DNA from: Micromussa lordhowensis | Lineage: Eukaryota; Cnidaria; Anthozoa; Scleractinia; Lobophylliidae | Length of the DNA: 64,000 bases | Assembly (NCBI GenBank): GCA_964020085.1 | Contig: OZ026607.1 | Coordinates: 5,705,779 to 5,769,778, forward strand | Direction of reading: 5' to 3' | Shown here: piece after piece, positions 48,451 through 60,876 of the stretch | Layout of the letters: every line of letters starts with the position of its first letter | How positions within the stretch are numbered: the stretch's first letter is position 1 | Notes under the pieces: model-generated | Databases searched by the model: none | Told to the model about the DNA's origin: nothing | What the model saw: only the letters and a program-made list of their open reading frames with translations | Translations under genes and position numbers: made by a program

Positions 48451-50279
48451 ATTTAGTCCGGAGCGCGCGGCTGCGCGTATAAACAAACATGAGGCCATAG
48501 TCATAGTTCATTCAGTCATCTGCCTCGCTGTTTCGCAATAACTAATTTGTCTGTCAGTGTCACTTACGCTCTCGTAAATCTGCAAGCTCGTTTAATCCAG
48601 TCGTATCACTTGGTATATATGCAAGCTTACCGAGAATACATGCATTAAAAGTTGTAAAGCGAAAGGAAAACATAGGCTGAGGAAATTAGTGAATAGCTAC
48701 ATGCACGGAAACTGCGTATTCTAAACTGAGTTGTATGAAGATATACCGTAAGGGAATTTACCTTTTGCGACTGAATCTCTGGTTGCTTGTCAGTAGAAAA
48801 TTCTCGGACACTCTTGTAATCTCCGTCTTTGTGAACTAGTTGATGTGTCAAACAAGGTCTGTTTAAATAACATCCAGCAAAGTAGAAGATTTATTCATGT
48901 CACGGTTGACCTCATAGGATTCTGTAAGATGCAAAAGGAAACGGATGTATGTAGGAAACATATGCTGGGAATGTACCAGAGGAAACGGAAACTCCCCAAC
49001 TTCAAGGAGGGCAAACAATAGGAGAAAAATAACCAAGACTCAAGAAGCTTAAGTGGGCTCTTGTTTATTTTCCTCATTAAAAATATTTAGCTTTGCTTCA
49101 CGCTAGAGAAGTGTATTCCTCACGAATGAAGAGGCACAGATATTTTATCTTGCACAAAAATTATGGAATGCCTTTCCAAATGCATCCAGATACGCACTGA
49201 AATATAGAGAAATTCCGTTACAGAACAAGGCGTGACGATGAGCAATTCCAAGGCAATTTTAATTACCCTTCGTCACCTATTAACCCTCAGCCCGCTTTGT
49301 AGACATTCTATATTCTATTCAATATTCTATAAACTTTAATTAAAGCGTGTCCAAGCAAAACCTTCCTTGCGGTTTGCGGTACCCATCATTGCAAAACATC
49401 GAATGTAGCTTGCGAAACACTTCTCAGTCGCGAACTAAATTTCAAAATGAGTATGGAAATCGAGTATAGAACTTTATTCTGGCTCAACTGACAAAACAAT
49501 GGGAAATAAAAAACAATTTCCTTTTTAACATCAAAGTGATCTGGTTAATCACTTCTAATCGAAGTGATGTGCGGCGGTAATGTCGATAATTCGTTAATGT
49601 GTTTACCCCTCACTGGGCACCTTCTTGCCTAACCTTATTTGTGAATTCGCTGTCACAGATTACAGAGATAAATGATTAATTGTTATTACGATTATTGAGT
49701 CCTAATGGCAAATAGGGTGGGTTAAATATCGACACTTTAAAGGCAATGATTGAAGAGGACATTAAGACTCCTTTTTTCGATTTTTGCAGTCCTTTTGACA
49801 GACAATGGATTAATCAAGACAATTAAATAATAAGAAACGGTACGCAATGCATGCATAGGCGATGACGCTCTAGAATGTCTGAATTATTAGCCACCCCGAA
49901 AATTTCAAAACAAACAGTTGCTAACTGATTTTAAATTAATTAAGCAAATGAAGTCGCTCTAAGTCAGAACAGCCTTACACATTTTAAGTTTGGAGAGGAA
50001 CATGATATGGGAGTGAGCAAAACTTTTATGTTGTCTTTTTCAATTGTGATTCATGCAAGTCAAAACTGCATAAGTGTCACAAAAAACAACTTACTCTTTA
50101 GGTGTAGGACAAGTTATTTCAGGGGGCTTTTCCCCGCGCCATATTTAATTACATATTCAAGCATTGTTTCCAACTAATTTTATTCAAAACGTTCAGGATT
50201 CATCGCCACCTTATTGCCAGTCGAATCAAAAACCTAGCTAGGATATAAAAACATACAACAGTAAGCTTAAAGTGTAGCG

Positions 50280-50365
50280 TTGTCAGACATAATAATACAC
50301 ATAATAATACACGTTATCAGACATAATAACACACGTGTATTATTATGTATTATCAGACATAATAC
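50280..50365. repeat. Small AT-rich palindromic/tandem repeat
   Basis: Repeats of CAGACATAATA and a palindrome around ACACACGTGTATTATTATG. Short and low complexity; no function proposed. Confidence 0.5.
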
Positions 50366-50572
50366 ACTCGATTCTGATGGGCTGAGAGCAGTGCAGTTCA
50401 AGTGTAACACCAGTGCAAATTACACATCGTAATTCTGGGTAATGATTGGCAGAAAGACAATGAAACATTTTGTAGGCCAATGATATCATGGAAAGCAGTA
50501 ACAAAAATTTTGTACGGAAACTCTGAATGCGAAAAAATGGCTTCAAGGAACATCTTCCGGCTATTTTTCTGT

Positions 50573-50760
50573 AGACTACGAGTAGTCCCTCTTTCGCTTA
50601 GTCCGTGCGTGACGCGAAATTTGAAGATTGCGTGAAAAAACGGCCGTGTGAGATCCTGGGGGCGAGAACTCCCCAGGATCTCACGCGGCCGTTTTTTTCA
50701 CGCAATCTTCAAATTTCGCGTCACGCACGGACTAAGCAAAAGAGGGACTACTCGTAGTCT
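50573..50760. repeat. Foldback hairpin (188 bp, about 88-bp arms)
   Basis: Left arm AGACTACGAGTAGTCCCTCT..., right arm ending AGAGGGACTACTCGTAGTCT, meeting at CTGGGGGCGAGAACTCCCCAG. Nearly perfect pairing, with only one or two mismatches that I can see. Arms contain CACGCACGGAC and CACGCGGCCG-like GC blocks. Confidence 0.88.
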
Positions 50761-50929
50761 AATTTTTCTGCGCGAATTTTTCATGTTTGTATTATTGATA
50801 AGTAATAATACAAGCGGCTCGTGCAATTTCACTCGTGCAAATTAATTCCAAATTGAACTCGAAACCGTATAATTACCTATACTAAACAAGGCTCCATACC
50901 ATAATAGGCACCGCACAAGCTCCTGCGCA

Positions 50930-50963
50930 TGGGGGATGGGGGGGGGGGAGGGGGGAGGGGGGT
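50930..50963 (+). other. G-rich tract, candidate G-quadruplex
   Basis: Several runs of four or more G separated by single A or AT (ATGGGGGATGGG..., GAGGGGGGAGGGGGG). Folding is inference from the run pattern. Confidence 0.55.
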
Positions 50964-52664
50964 TAGCTATGATACAATGACTACTTCGTCCCCAAGGGTT
51001 CCTCCTTGGTTGGACTGAGATACCCAAATGGTCTTTTAGCCCCTTTAGACTCGAAAATTAGAACGCAACCTAACCATTAGCCTGCAAAGAAAGCGTTCCT
51101 CGACTCCCTTAGTATATAGCTAATGAGTAAAATCTGGTTGCGCGAAACATGACTGGGGCTCAAATTCCAGCGTTATCGTTCACTGACCAAGGCCGCAACG
51201 ATTAACTGAAGGGTTTGAATTCATTGAATTAATTGCATTTCTGGCTCTTTCTAGTATTTGACAAAAACGTGGCTAAAATAAAATAATAGAATTCCTTCAT
51301 AATGCACAAAGGCCTATCAATAGTGGACTCAAAAAAGAAATAACTACAGGAAACGGAAAAGAGAACTACAGAAAACGGACAAAAGACTTACAGGAAACGG
51401 AAAATGCTTTATTCCAATGGGATGAATCTTCTCTGTGGGTTTAATTGTTTGTGGTCTCTTAATTAACAATTATTCTACGAGCGCGCGTTGAATATGAGAT
51501 GGTAGATAGCCAACTATTGTATTAACAATGCCCCTAAAATATAGAAAACTAGACCACATGTAAAATATAGAAATATAAACGCCCCAAAATCACGAGTACG
51601 CTTGCCACATTTGTAGAGCAGGGTATAATGGCTCATAACCCATGACGGCTAAGTCAATGAAAACTCTCGAATTGTATTACTATTTGTATTGATCTAGTTT
51701 TTATTAAAGGAAATTATTCAACCGGCATTAAAATCGGTTGAACTGCTGGGTTCGGATTAAGTCACCTAGTACAAGAACAGAGTTGACGTTACAAACGGTT
51801 AGAGCCAGAACGGTTGAACAACAATTCAACAGTTCGTTTCAGCCTAACCAGCCGTAAACATTTTCCCCAATTATCAGGAATTTAACTAAGCCAAAGAAGG
51901 CGGCTTATCTCTCTAGTAATTTTAGCGGTTTGAGAAGCAAACGAGGCGAAAGGGTCAATTTGTGTTGTTATACCCTCCAACTCAAATAGTTTTTCCGATT
52001 GGAGGAGAACGTGTCATGGATTAAGACTCTAACTCCCTGGTGAAACCACTTGGAGTTTCGACTCGAGCGTCGTCAGGTCGTCGTTCACCTTGAAACCGCG
52101 GCAACTTTGTGTGCCAGCCGACATCAAGTAAATAACGTTTTCGCGGTTAGTTTTATTTTTGAGGGCGTTATCGAATATTAATTGTTTTCTGTTTCCTTAA
52201 GCAGTGTACCTTCTCGCTGGGTATTAAATACTCTTCTGACAGAAACACTGTTGTGGAGTTGGGATAACAATCAAACTACATCTGTATTCACAAATCCAAG
52301 TGAGTTTAATAACGGTTGAAAAAGTTAGTTAGCCACAAATACTCTTCAGAAAGAACACGAATGAACCTAACAAACTGAAGACGGTTCTTCTCAATAGAGC
52401 ATGACATTTGACGATTCTCGCATATTTTTGTTTTCCGTTTCCTGAAGCCTGAAGTGAGTACAGTCAAACACGTACAGCCTCGGGGAAATGGGAGGTAGAC
52501 GCTTAATTGGTCTTTAATAGGAGTTCGTAAGCAGTTACGTTTGAGGCTTAGTAATAACGCGTCAATTTAATCAAATAAAACATAAAACATAAGTCAATAA
52601 TAAGGAATCACGTAAAGAAAAGAAAACGTGCTTTTGAAGGTTTTTATCAGTGGTCACGTTCTTT

Positions 52665-53070
52665 TTCGGACTCCTAGGCAGCGTCTACACTTCGCCGGAG
52701 AAATTTGAAATTTCAAAACGAAGCTTTATTTCTACGGTTAGGCCTACCGTCCCAATCCGCCACGAAAACGGAGGTTTTCGAAAACGCTCTTCAAACCGGA
52801 GGAATTTGAAAACGCCGGCTTTTTGCTTTTGTGAGGACGGAACACATTTTGAAAACGGTTTTTGCGAGAATGATGGCGTCACGATAATCGTGTGATTTCC
52901 CTGACCAACTTTTCCTCAAACTCAAATCCAAATGACCGGTGATTGCTGCGTTTTTAAATTCCTCAGGCATAGTGCGGAGGCAAAACATTTGATGCGTTTT
53001 TAGAGTGAAACCTCCGTTTTCAAAATTCCTCTCGCAGGTTGTTGACGGGGCTCTATCTGTCATCGCCTTT
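52665..53070 (+). repeat. Dispersed repeat, copy 1
   Basis: Shares blocks such as CGCCGGAGAAATTTGAAA, AAACCGGAGGAATTTGAAAA and GGCGTCACGATAATCGTG with 55285-55590, which is in the opposite orientation. Repetitive GAAAACG motifs. Looks like a MITE family; ends not defined. Confidence 0.65.
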
Positions 53071-53178
53071 TCCATAACAAAACCAAACTAAGGGGCTAAA
53101 TTTAGGTGGCCTCTCTTTATAGCGGTAAATAATAAAGAAAACCCTCATACAGACGACCTAAAGGGGTGGCCGCTTAAT

Positions 53179-53198
53179 GGGGGGGGGGGGGGGGGGGG
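53179..53198 (+). repeat. Poly(G) run
   Basis: About 20 consecutive G residues; length may be an assembly estimate. Confidence 0.8.
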
Positions 53199-53865
53199 TA
53201 TTTACAGTATCGTAGGGACGGCAACTTTGATTCTTTACCGAGTGCGACTTGGGTGTGCGATATGGCGGGCTGCCATCAGACACCTTTTCATGCAGTATTT
53301 CGAATTTTAATCCTGAATTTCGGTATATAGTAACTTTTCAAACCTGCCGGGTGAGTTTTTAGCCTTTTAGCTTCTTAGGTTTCTTGTCGTTTCGGAAAGA
53401 GGCCGAGATAGATCGAGATTGCGTTAATCGGTCTCACGAGTCAATATGGAACGCCATATCTTGTCATGTCATGTTTTCACTCCACTGAGGTAAAATGTCT
53501 CGTCACTGTTTCGCGTCCCCGCCGATCGTGTTGCAGTTTTTTCCTCGATTTTAACTCGCAGGACAACGAAACCGCCAGCTACACAGGCTTAAACTATGAC
53601 ATTGCGGTATTTGCCCTTTTTTGCGGTGATGCCCTTAATTACCACGAAATTTAACAAACCTTGAAAATATTGAAAGACAAATAAAATGAACGAACCGCAG
53701 ACTCATCCATCCGTAGTCCCGAACCGGCAAAATGAAACGATCTTTCCCGCTCGGCTTTACCTGAGGTTTCCCGCAAGGCTGACCAAGCTTGTTCGCTCAA
53801 TAATTACTTGATGTTGAGCTCCGAAATACCATCCTTGTACAAAGATTGAAGGAATCAAGAAGACG

Positions 53866-53871
53866 TTTATT
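53866..53871 (-). terminator. Candidate poly(A) signal for the aminopeptidase gene
   Basis: AATAAA on the minus strand, about 520 bp after the stop codon at 54392. It is a plausible signal seen downstream; not verified. Confidence 0.35.
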
Positions 53872-54391
53872 GAAAAGTTTGACTAAGACAATGAGTTCTA
53901 CATGCAGTGTAACCAAACGACACCCAGTGAATACTAATTTTTATCAAGCCGCTTGACGGCTTAGATCACAAGGTATCCGGTAGCTATTCCTGGTTAGTGA
54001 TGGGTCGGGGAAAAATCAGAGTAACGTCTGGACTAATAAATCAATAGATAACTTCCAGGGCCTCACAGCAAGGAAAATCAAATAGTAGACTTGTGGTACT
54101 GGGAATTCCACCACTATTTGAGTTAAAATCAAAGCACTCTGAGAGCAATTAGGTAAGCTAGGACAACTCACAAGTACATTACATATTGAACTTCATTTTT
54201 GCCAATAATAACGTATTTAACTGAAATGAGATTTTTTAATTTTTTTTTTAACAAAGGCTAAGAAACGGGACATTAAATAAAATAACTTGAGGACAGGTCT
54301 ACACGTTCCCCTGCTTGTTGCCTGGGTAAAACGTTCAAGGATAGTGTTAAGTGAAAGACTCTTCATGCGTTCCTTTAACAATCACGTGCTT

Positions 54392-56171
54392 CTAGTATCC
54401 TTTATCCTGCAGCCACGTGCGGATCCTATCCGATTCACGTGCAAGCCACGTGCAGTTGAGGCGAATGTTTTCCAGAGACTGTTGAATGGTTCTCTCTGCA
54501 GCAGGGACGGTGCGAGTGGCGAAGAATTCCTGAATTATAGTCAAAACCAAAGAGTTCAGTCGAGACAAAGAAAAGTTAGACTACGGCGGGAATAAAAAAA
54601 ATAACAACTCAGTAGAGGTAAAACATGTAAGATTTGGAACATGTCCCCCGGCGGTAGCGCGGGAAAACATGTTACCGGTGTATGAAGGAAAGCACGTCGT
54701 GGTGCATGCGCAGAAAAAAACGTAATCGTTGTACGCGCGAGAAAACCTGTATTCCGTGGTCAGCCCGGGGGTACATGAAACAGGTTTTTAGCTTACTTGG
54801 CCAGTCTTAAGTTTGCGGGCACTCTGTTAGCTGCTTTAAGAAGACAATACACCAAAGAAGACAAACAAATAATTTCTACCTTGCAAATAATCACTGAAGA
54901 GGGTCATGGTTCAAACGAAGATAATAGGGGTTAAATTACTCAACTATGGAAATCATGAAGAACAGCCCTACCTCGATATATTTTGCGGATTTTTCAGTCA
55001 CAAACATCTCCGTGGTTGACTGCCGAAAAAATATAAACAGAACAGAAAGACAATTTGCAAACGTTAGCGTCAAGTTCTCCCCTCATACTGCAGTCCGTTT
55101 TCCTCTTCCCTATCGTTAGTTAGCCATTCTCATCTCCTCAGTAATGGGAACCGCCAAATGTCGAGTAGTATTCCCCAGAATCAAACCGTTATTGTCAAGG
55201 TTTCTCACAGTTTAAGTGTGTTTCAAACTTCTCAAAAGCAGGCGAAAAATGGGAGAAGCTAGAACCCCTTTTAGGCTTTCATGCTTCAGGCACCGTCCAT
55301 ACCACGCCACAGAAATTTGAAAACAGCCTTTTCAATCTGAAAACGAATCAAATGTTTTCCGTCCAAACTACGCTGAAGAAATTTGAAAACGCAACAATCA
55401 CCGGCCATTGCGCTTGAGGAACACTCGGTCAGGGAAACCACGTGATTATCGTGACGCCATCGTTTTCACGGTTTTCAAATTGGTTTCCGTCCACACGAAA
55501 ACGCAAAGCCGGCGTTTTCAAATTCCTCCGGTTTGAAGAGCGTTTTCGAAAGGTTTCAAATTTCTCCGGCGCAGTGCGGGCGGAGGCCTAGTGACAGAGA
55601 CGGCAACTTCAGTCGCGAGTAAACTACAAAAGAACATAATTTGTAATCATGAACCTAGCCTACTGAATGGTAGCTTAAAACAATGATGTCATTTAACCTT
55701 GATGAGTCGAGAAAGCAAGAATCCTCCCTCGTATCGATTGTACAGCTCATCCCAGCTGTCTTGAACAAATTTCCATGCCATGTCACGGCCTTTCACACTG
55801 TAAGAAGAGTGACAAACATTTTTTTCCCATTACAACAAAGACGACATTGGACATTACAAGCTACATGAGTATGGACGTCACGTCCTCTGATCTTATATCG
55901 TACAGGCACGGAAAAGTCTCGTACGTTGATCAGTTGACTGGTGTTATCAAAAATTCATTCGAACTCAGCTGATTCCAACTCTTCGGCCGCCATGTTGATA
56001 TTTCCACGAAGCTACGTAACGCCAAAATCGAAAGCGATTGGTTGAATTGAAGCCGTTCAACAAACGGCAACTTGTTGAACGGAATAGAGCCAAGCTCTAT
56101 TTTCGTTCAACAACTTTCAACATGTTGTCAGTTGAACGGCATATTTTAACGTTCAACATCACTTCTCAAAC

Positions 56172-56211
<40 letters not shown>

Positions 56212-59200
56212 CCGTGAAGGAGGTTTGGATACCCGATCTTAATTAGCATAGATTTTGACGATTTTACCTCTCCATTTTCTCCTTAGTTTTTGCTTCGATT
56301 GAGAAAATATATCAAACACTCGAGACAGTGTTTCATCGGCTATCGAAACACCTCGAATGTCGTCAAAAATACTCCGCTGCGCGTCGTATTTTCAACTCTC
56401 TTCTCGGTGTTTGGATATCCCGATGAAACACTGTCACTCGTGTTTGATATATCACATGATACACTGTTCAACATTTGTTGAACAGCAGCAGCTGCAATAT
56501 TTGTTGCTGGATAAATATTGAACCGTCTATCATTCGCTTAAGAAAACCACGACGGCAAACGTCGTTTCAAACGTCGCTAAACAATAAAGAGTTATTGGAT
56601 GAGGTTTTTGTAAGGGTTATCTTCGGCTTCGGCTGATAACCCTTACCGAGACCTTGATTATTCTGGATATCACAAAAACCTAATGTAATAATTGTTTTAT
56701 TATACATTGAACGAACGGAAAAACTTTGAAGTCATGTTTCTGCTTCTTCACTGACGGCAAGCAACAAGAATCGCGCAAAGTTGACATGATTACCTGCGGT
56801 CATACATGACATGATAACCCATGACCTTGACATGATTATCCGTGACCTTGACATGATTATTGTATAATCAGCAGTTATGACGTCACGAGCGCTGATTTCG
56901 AAAATTCACTGTAGGCTTTCGGCCAATCAGAAAAGAGTTAGAAAGTTGAATGTATAATAATAGACTTAATTAGCAGAACAATGGCTGTGCACGTGCGCTA
57001 TTAATACCTGGTACATTTCTTAGCCGTCCTCTGCAAAACAACAACGTCAAATGATTTTGCGTTGTACAAAGAACGTGAACGACGACTAATTTTTTTTTTA
57101 ATTTCGATTTCGATTTTGACGCTGCGTTGCATATTCAGTATCAAGATAGTTATGACAGTGAGAAACAAACTAAATGACGTTAGTCAATCGCGAGATTCGT
57201 AGGTAAAATACGAGTTCATTTTTTAATCGTTGTCCTCGGCGTCGCCGTCGTGTTTAACTCCCTAATTTGTCGCACAACGTTTTCAAGGCGTGACGCAAAC
57301 CAAAGAAAAACAAAATTTCATTGACACCAATGCGTTGCTGTTGATTGAAAAAATAAAGGTTTGTTCATCGCCTGTAACACAATTCCTTGAGGGTAATTAG
57401 CTGAAGACAGGAGAATCCACTGACCTGCCCGTGACGCCTGCAATCACAAACACAGTATCCTGGGAACGAACCTCTTCCTAAAAAAGACAGACAATGCCGA
57501 TCTATCAATACATGACCAACTACTTAAGAATTGGATTATGAGCTCGTGATTTCTATCGCGTGATAGTCCACCATTAAATTTTCTCCGATTTTTAGTGGTT
57601 TAAATTGATCACGTGGCGCGATAGTGTTCATCGGCGGAGAGACACTACCATGTCTACTAGTCGTTCAAAAGTTTATCTTTTTTCCCTTCACAGACACTTC
57701 GCCATTTTGCTAAGAACCGCACACTGCCAGGTTGCTTACAACCTAAAATAGAGTACATAGTGAGTAGCATAGCCAATAACAGAACACATTTGCGATAGAA
57801 CGCCAGAAGATATATACTAAGTTGTGGTAGGCATCCCTTCACTAAAATAATAAATACAATGGCAGTTTTTATACTAGAGGACGCATTACCCGTCCAGATG
57901 GATAATGCGTCCTCGCCGTTTTTATACTAAAGACACATTATCCGTCTGGACGCACTTGGGTAAACATTTGTGGTTTGTCGGGTTTTGCGTCTTTAGTATC
58001 AAGACTGGCACAAGACGAATTATAGGTCTAGAAGAACTGTCCTTCGAAATACGTCTTGAACAACGCACTAAGAGAGATAGTTGGTTTAGGCGCATAATAC
58101 GTCTTGTGCCTGTCTTTATACTAGAGACGCATAACCAGACGAACTACAAATGTTTGCCAAGTTCATCCACACGGATAATGCGTCTTTAGTATTAAAACGG
58201 CCGCTAGAGTAAAGCAATATAACACTTTTTCCGTGGTTACATAGCGTCATCTAAACACGAGGGGGGTTCGGAGAGTTCGAGACAGTTATGCAAGGCCGAG
58301 ACGCAGTATGGGGTTTGAATAACTTTTGAGAATTCTCCCAGCCCCCTCGTGTTTGAATGAAGTTGTGAAAATACGGAAACAGTGATCTATTGCTTTGATA
58401 AAACATTTCTCAAGAATAGGCAGCGAATCTAAAACGTCCCAACCGTGTTTACATACTCTCATCTAAACACACCTATCGACCGATGAGAGCGCGCGTAGCA
58501 TCTCAGTTATTTTATAAAGCGCTACATTGCACAACGACCTTCAGCAACATAAGTTTTGTCTGTCAAACTGGCCTTCACAGACAAATGTTTATACTTTCCA
58601 CCGTTGAGATTGAGTAAAACCTACCGACATGGAGAAATCCAACACTTTCTTGATCAGTTCAGGTTGTGACACTGCCCCCATGCATCTCATCAATCGCACT
58701 TTCTCTTCGTGTAAATCAGCTTCTCTAAACAGCTTCATCATGGCGTCTAAGGTGACGTCATCACCATGCTTGAGGACTGTGCTGTACACCGCTGACCTCA
58801 AGTCCGCTGGGATGGTGGACTCACCTGTGCAGTGAGCCTGGAAACGTTTTCGTGCCTCGGCGAGAGTAGCTGGGTGGCCATACTTGCCCAACCGACCAAT
58901 TATCAGACCTCTTAGAAGCGCATCAAGATGTCCTGAAGTAAATGAACAGTAGAAAGACTAGTTGAGATGAAAATACTACTCAACAGCTTTCATTTAAATG
59001 GTCAAACATTAGGATTTCCTCTACGAGCGCAAGATGTAAAGGTTAGAACCACCTTGTGCAGCATAATTCACAGTACCACATGAAAGTACTCCTCAATAAC
59101 TTTCATTTGAATAGTTACACATTACTAATTAGGGTTTCATCCACAGACTTAAAAGTTAAGAACCATCTTATACAGCATACTAAACATACCACACAAAAGT

Positions 59201-60837
59201 ACTGCTCAATAGCTTTCATTTGAATGGTCACACACTAGGGTTTCATCCACAGAATTAAAAGTTAAGAACCATCTTGTACAGCATAATAAACAGTACCACA
59301 TGAAAGTACTGCTCAATAACTTTCATTTGAATGGTCACACACTTGGGTTTCATCCACAGACTTAAAAGTTAGAACCACCTTGTACAGCATAATAAACAGT
59401 ACCACATGAAAGTACTGCTCAGTAGCTTTCATTTGAATGGTCACACACTTGGGTTTCATCCACAGACTTAAAAGTTAGAACCACCTTGTACAGCATAATA
59501 AACAGTACCACATGAAAGTACTGCTCAGTAGCTTTCATATGAATGGCCACACTTTATTACAGCATAATAAACCATACCACATGAAAGAACAAAGGAACAG
59601 GACAAAGGAATGACTGTGGACAAAACTCCTACCCTCTCCTTCTACAGGATCCCAGCCAAGCTTGTTGCCAATTGGTTCGTAAAGCTTGATGCCAAAGGCC
59701 TGGAAGCTAAGGTAACAATCAGAGTACTGAAGAATTGCCCCCACGCCACCCATGTTAGAAATCAAGTCGTTCCATACTGTGTAGTTTGTCTCATTGCTGA
59801 ATGCCTCTACAACTTTAAAAACATCAGGGCCTGACACTAGGCCAGCTCGGCACTGCAATGAAAGGAGAATATAAAAGGAAAGAAATTTCACCTCAACATA
59901 CACCACAACATCATTTTCATATATAATAATAATACTAGTAATAACCACAGGTTAGGAAGTGCGGGCGAGGGCTATGCATGATTTGTTTCACTGAGGTTAA
60001 CGAATTCATTGTAAAACAGTGGCGTTGTGTTCTTTTTCAATTTTGGGCATTTATATTTGCAGGGCAATAAAGGGTTGCATAGTGTGGGTGATTGTTTTCC
60101 CTAAAACGAGACAAAGGGACCTAAGAGTGGTTTTACTGACCTTGTGAAACAGTAACACCAGTTTGATTATACACTAGTTCTATTTTGTGTTGGGTTTGAC
60201 AAAATGGTTATTTTTTCACGTTGTAAATAAAAACACTGTTGATTATAAAATGGACATATTGATTTAGTCAAGGTCATTTGATGTAACCCGACAACAACAC
60301 AATCTCACACGCTCGATTTTGATTGGACGGCGCGCCAGCTATGCATGAGCTGCACGTGATTCTTCGACGAAATAGACGTCGTCCACGTGATAAAATTGTG
60401 TTGTGTGCATTCCAATTTATGGACCGCCACTTCTGCATGAACTGCACGTGATTCTTGACATTCTTAGCTTCAAGAAGGCGAAATTTACATATTATTTGAC
60501 CCTTCAACTACATTAAAGATCATTGACTATGGAAGGTGAAACAGCTATGCTTTGGTAAGAATTGTCTTCTGCTTGGTGTTGGTTTCTAGCGGTCAGAACG
60601 CCTGTGCTCAAATTACTGCTGCTTCGAGTTTGTCTCGCGTGGTCAAAGCGCCTGTGCTAAAATTACGTCCTTTCATTTCATTGGTTCTTAGTGTCCCTAA
60701 GGACAAATATTTGGAAGGACGACTTTTTTTGCTAAATTCGAGTCACTGCAAGGCTATATAACTGCCGCGCATGCGTTTGAAACCAATGTTGAGATTAGGA
60801 TTGCGGGCTCCGCTCGTCGCTCGCAAATAGTAATAAC

Positions 60838-60876
<39 letters not shown>

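Larger units (their letters stand above)
49226..54290. other. Intergenic region with diverged array remnants
   Basis: No gene is convincing here. 51330-51970 is a diverged copy of 17242-17640, sharing the ACAGGAAACGGAAAA and AGTTCGTTTCAGCCTAACC-type stretches. 53640-53830 is a diverged copy of about 18040-18250. The peptide-gene array therefore once reached close to the 3' end of the aminopeptidase gene. Other contents are listed separately. Confidence 0.6.

Noticed and set aside
59059..59585. Direct repeats considered as a CRISPR-like array
   Set aside because: Repeats are contiguous 106-bp units without spacers, in an intron of an animal gene; a simple tandem repeat.
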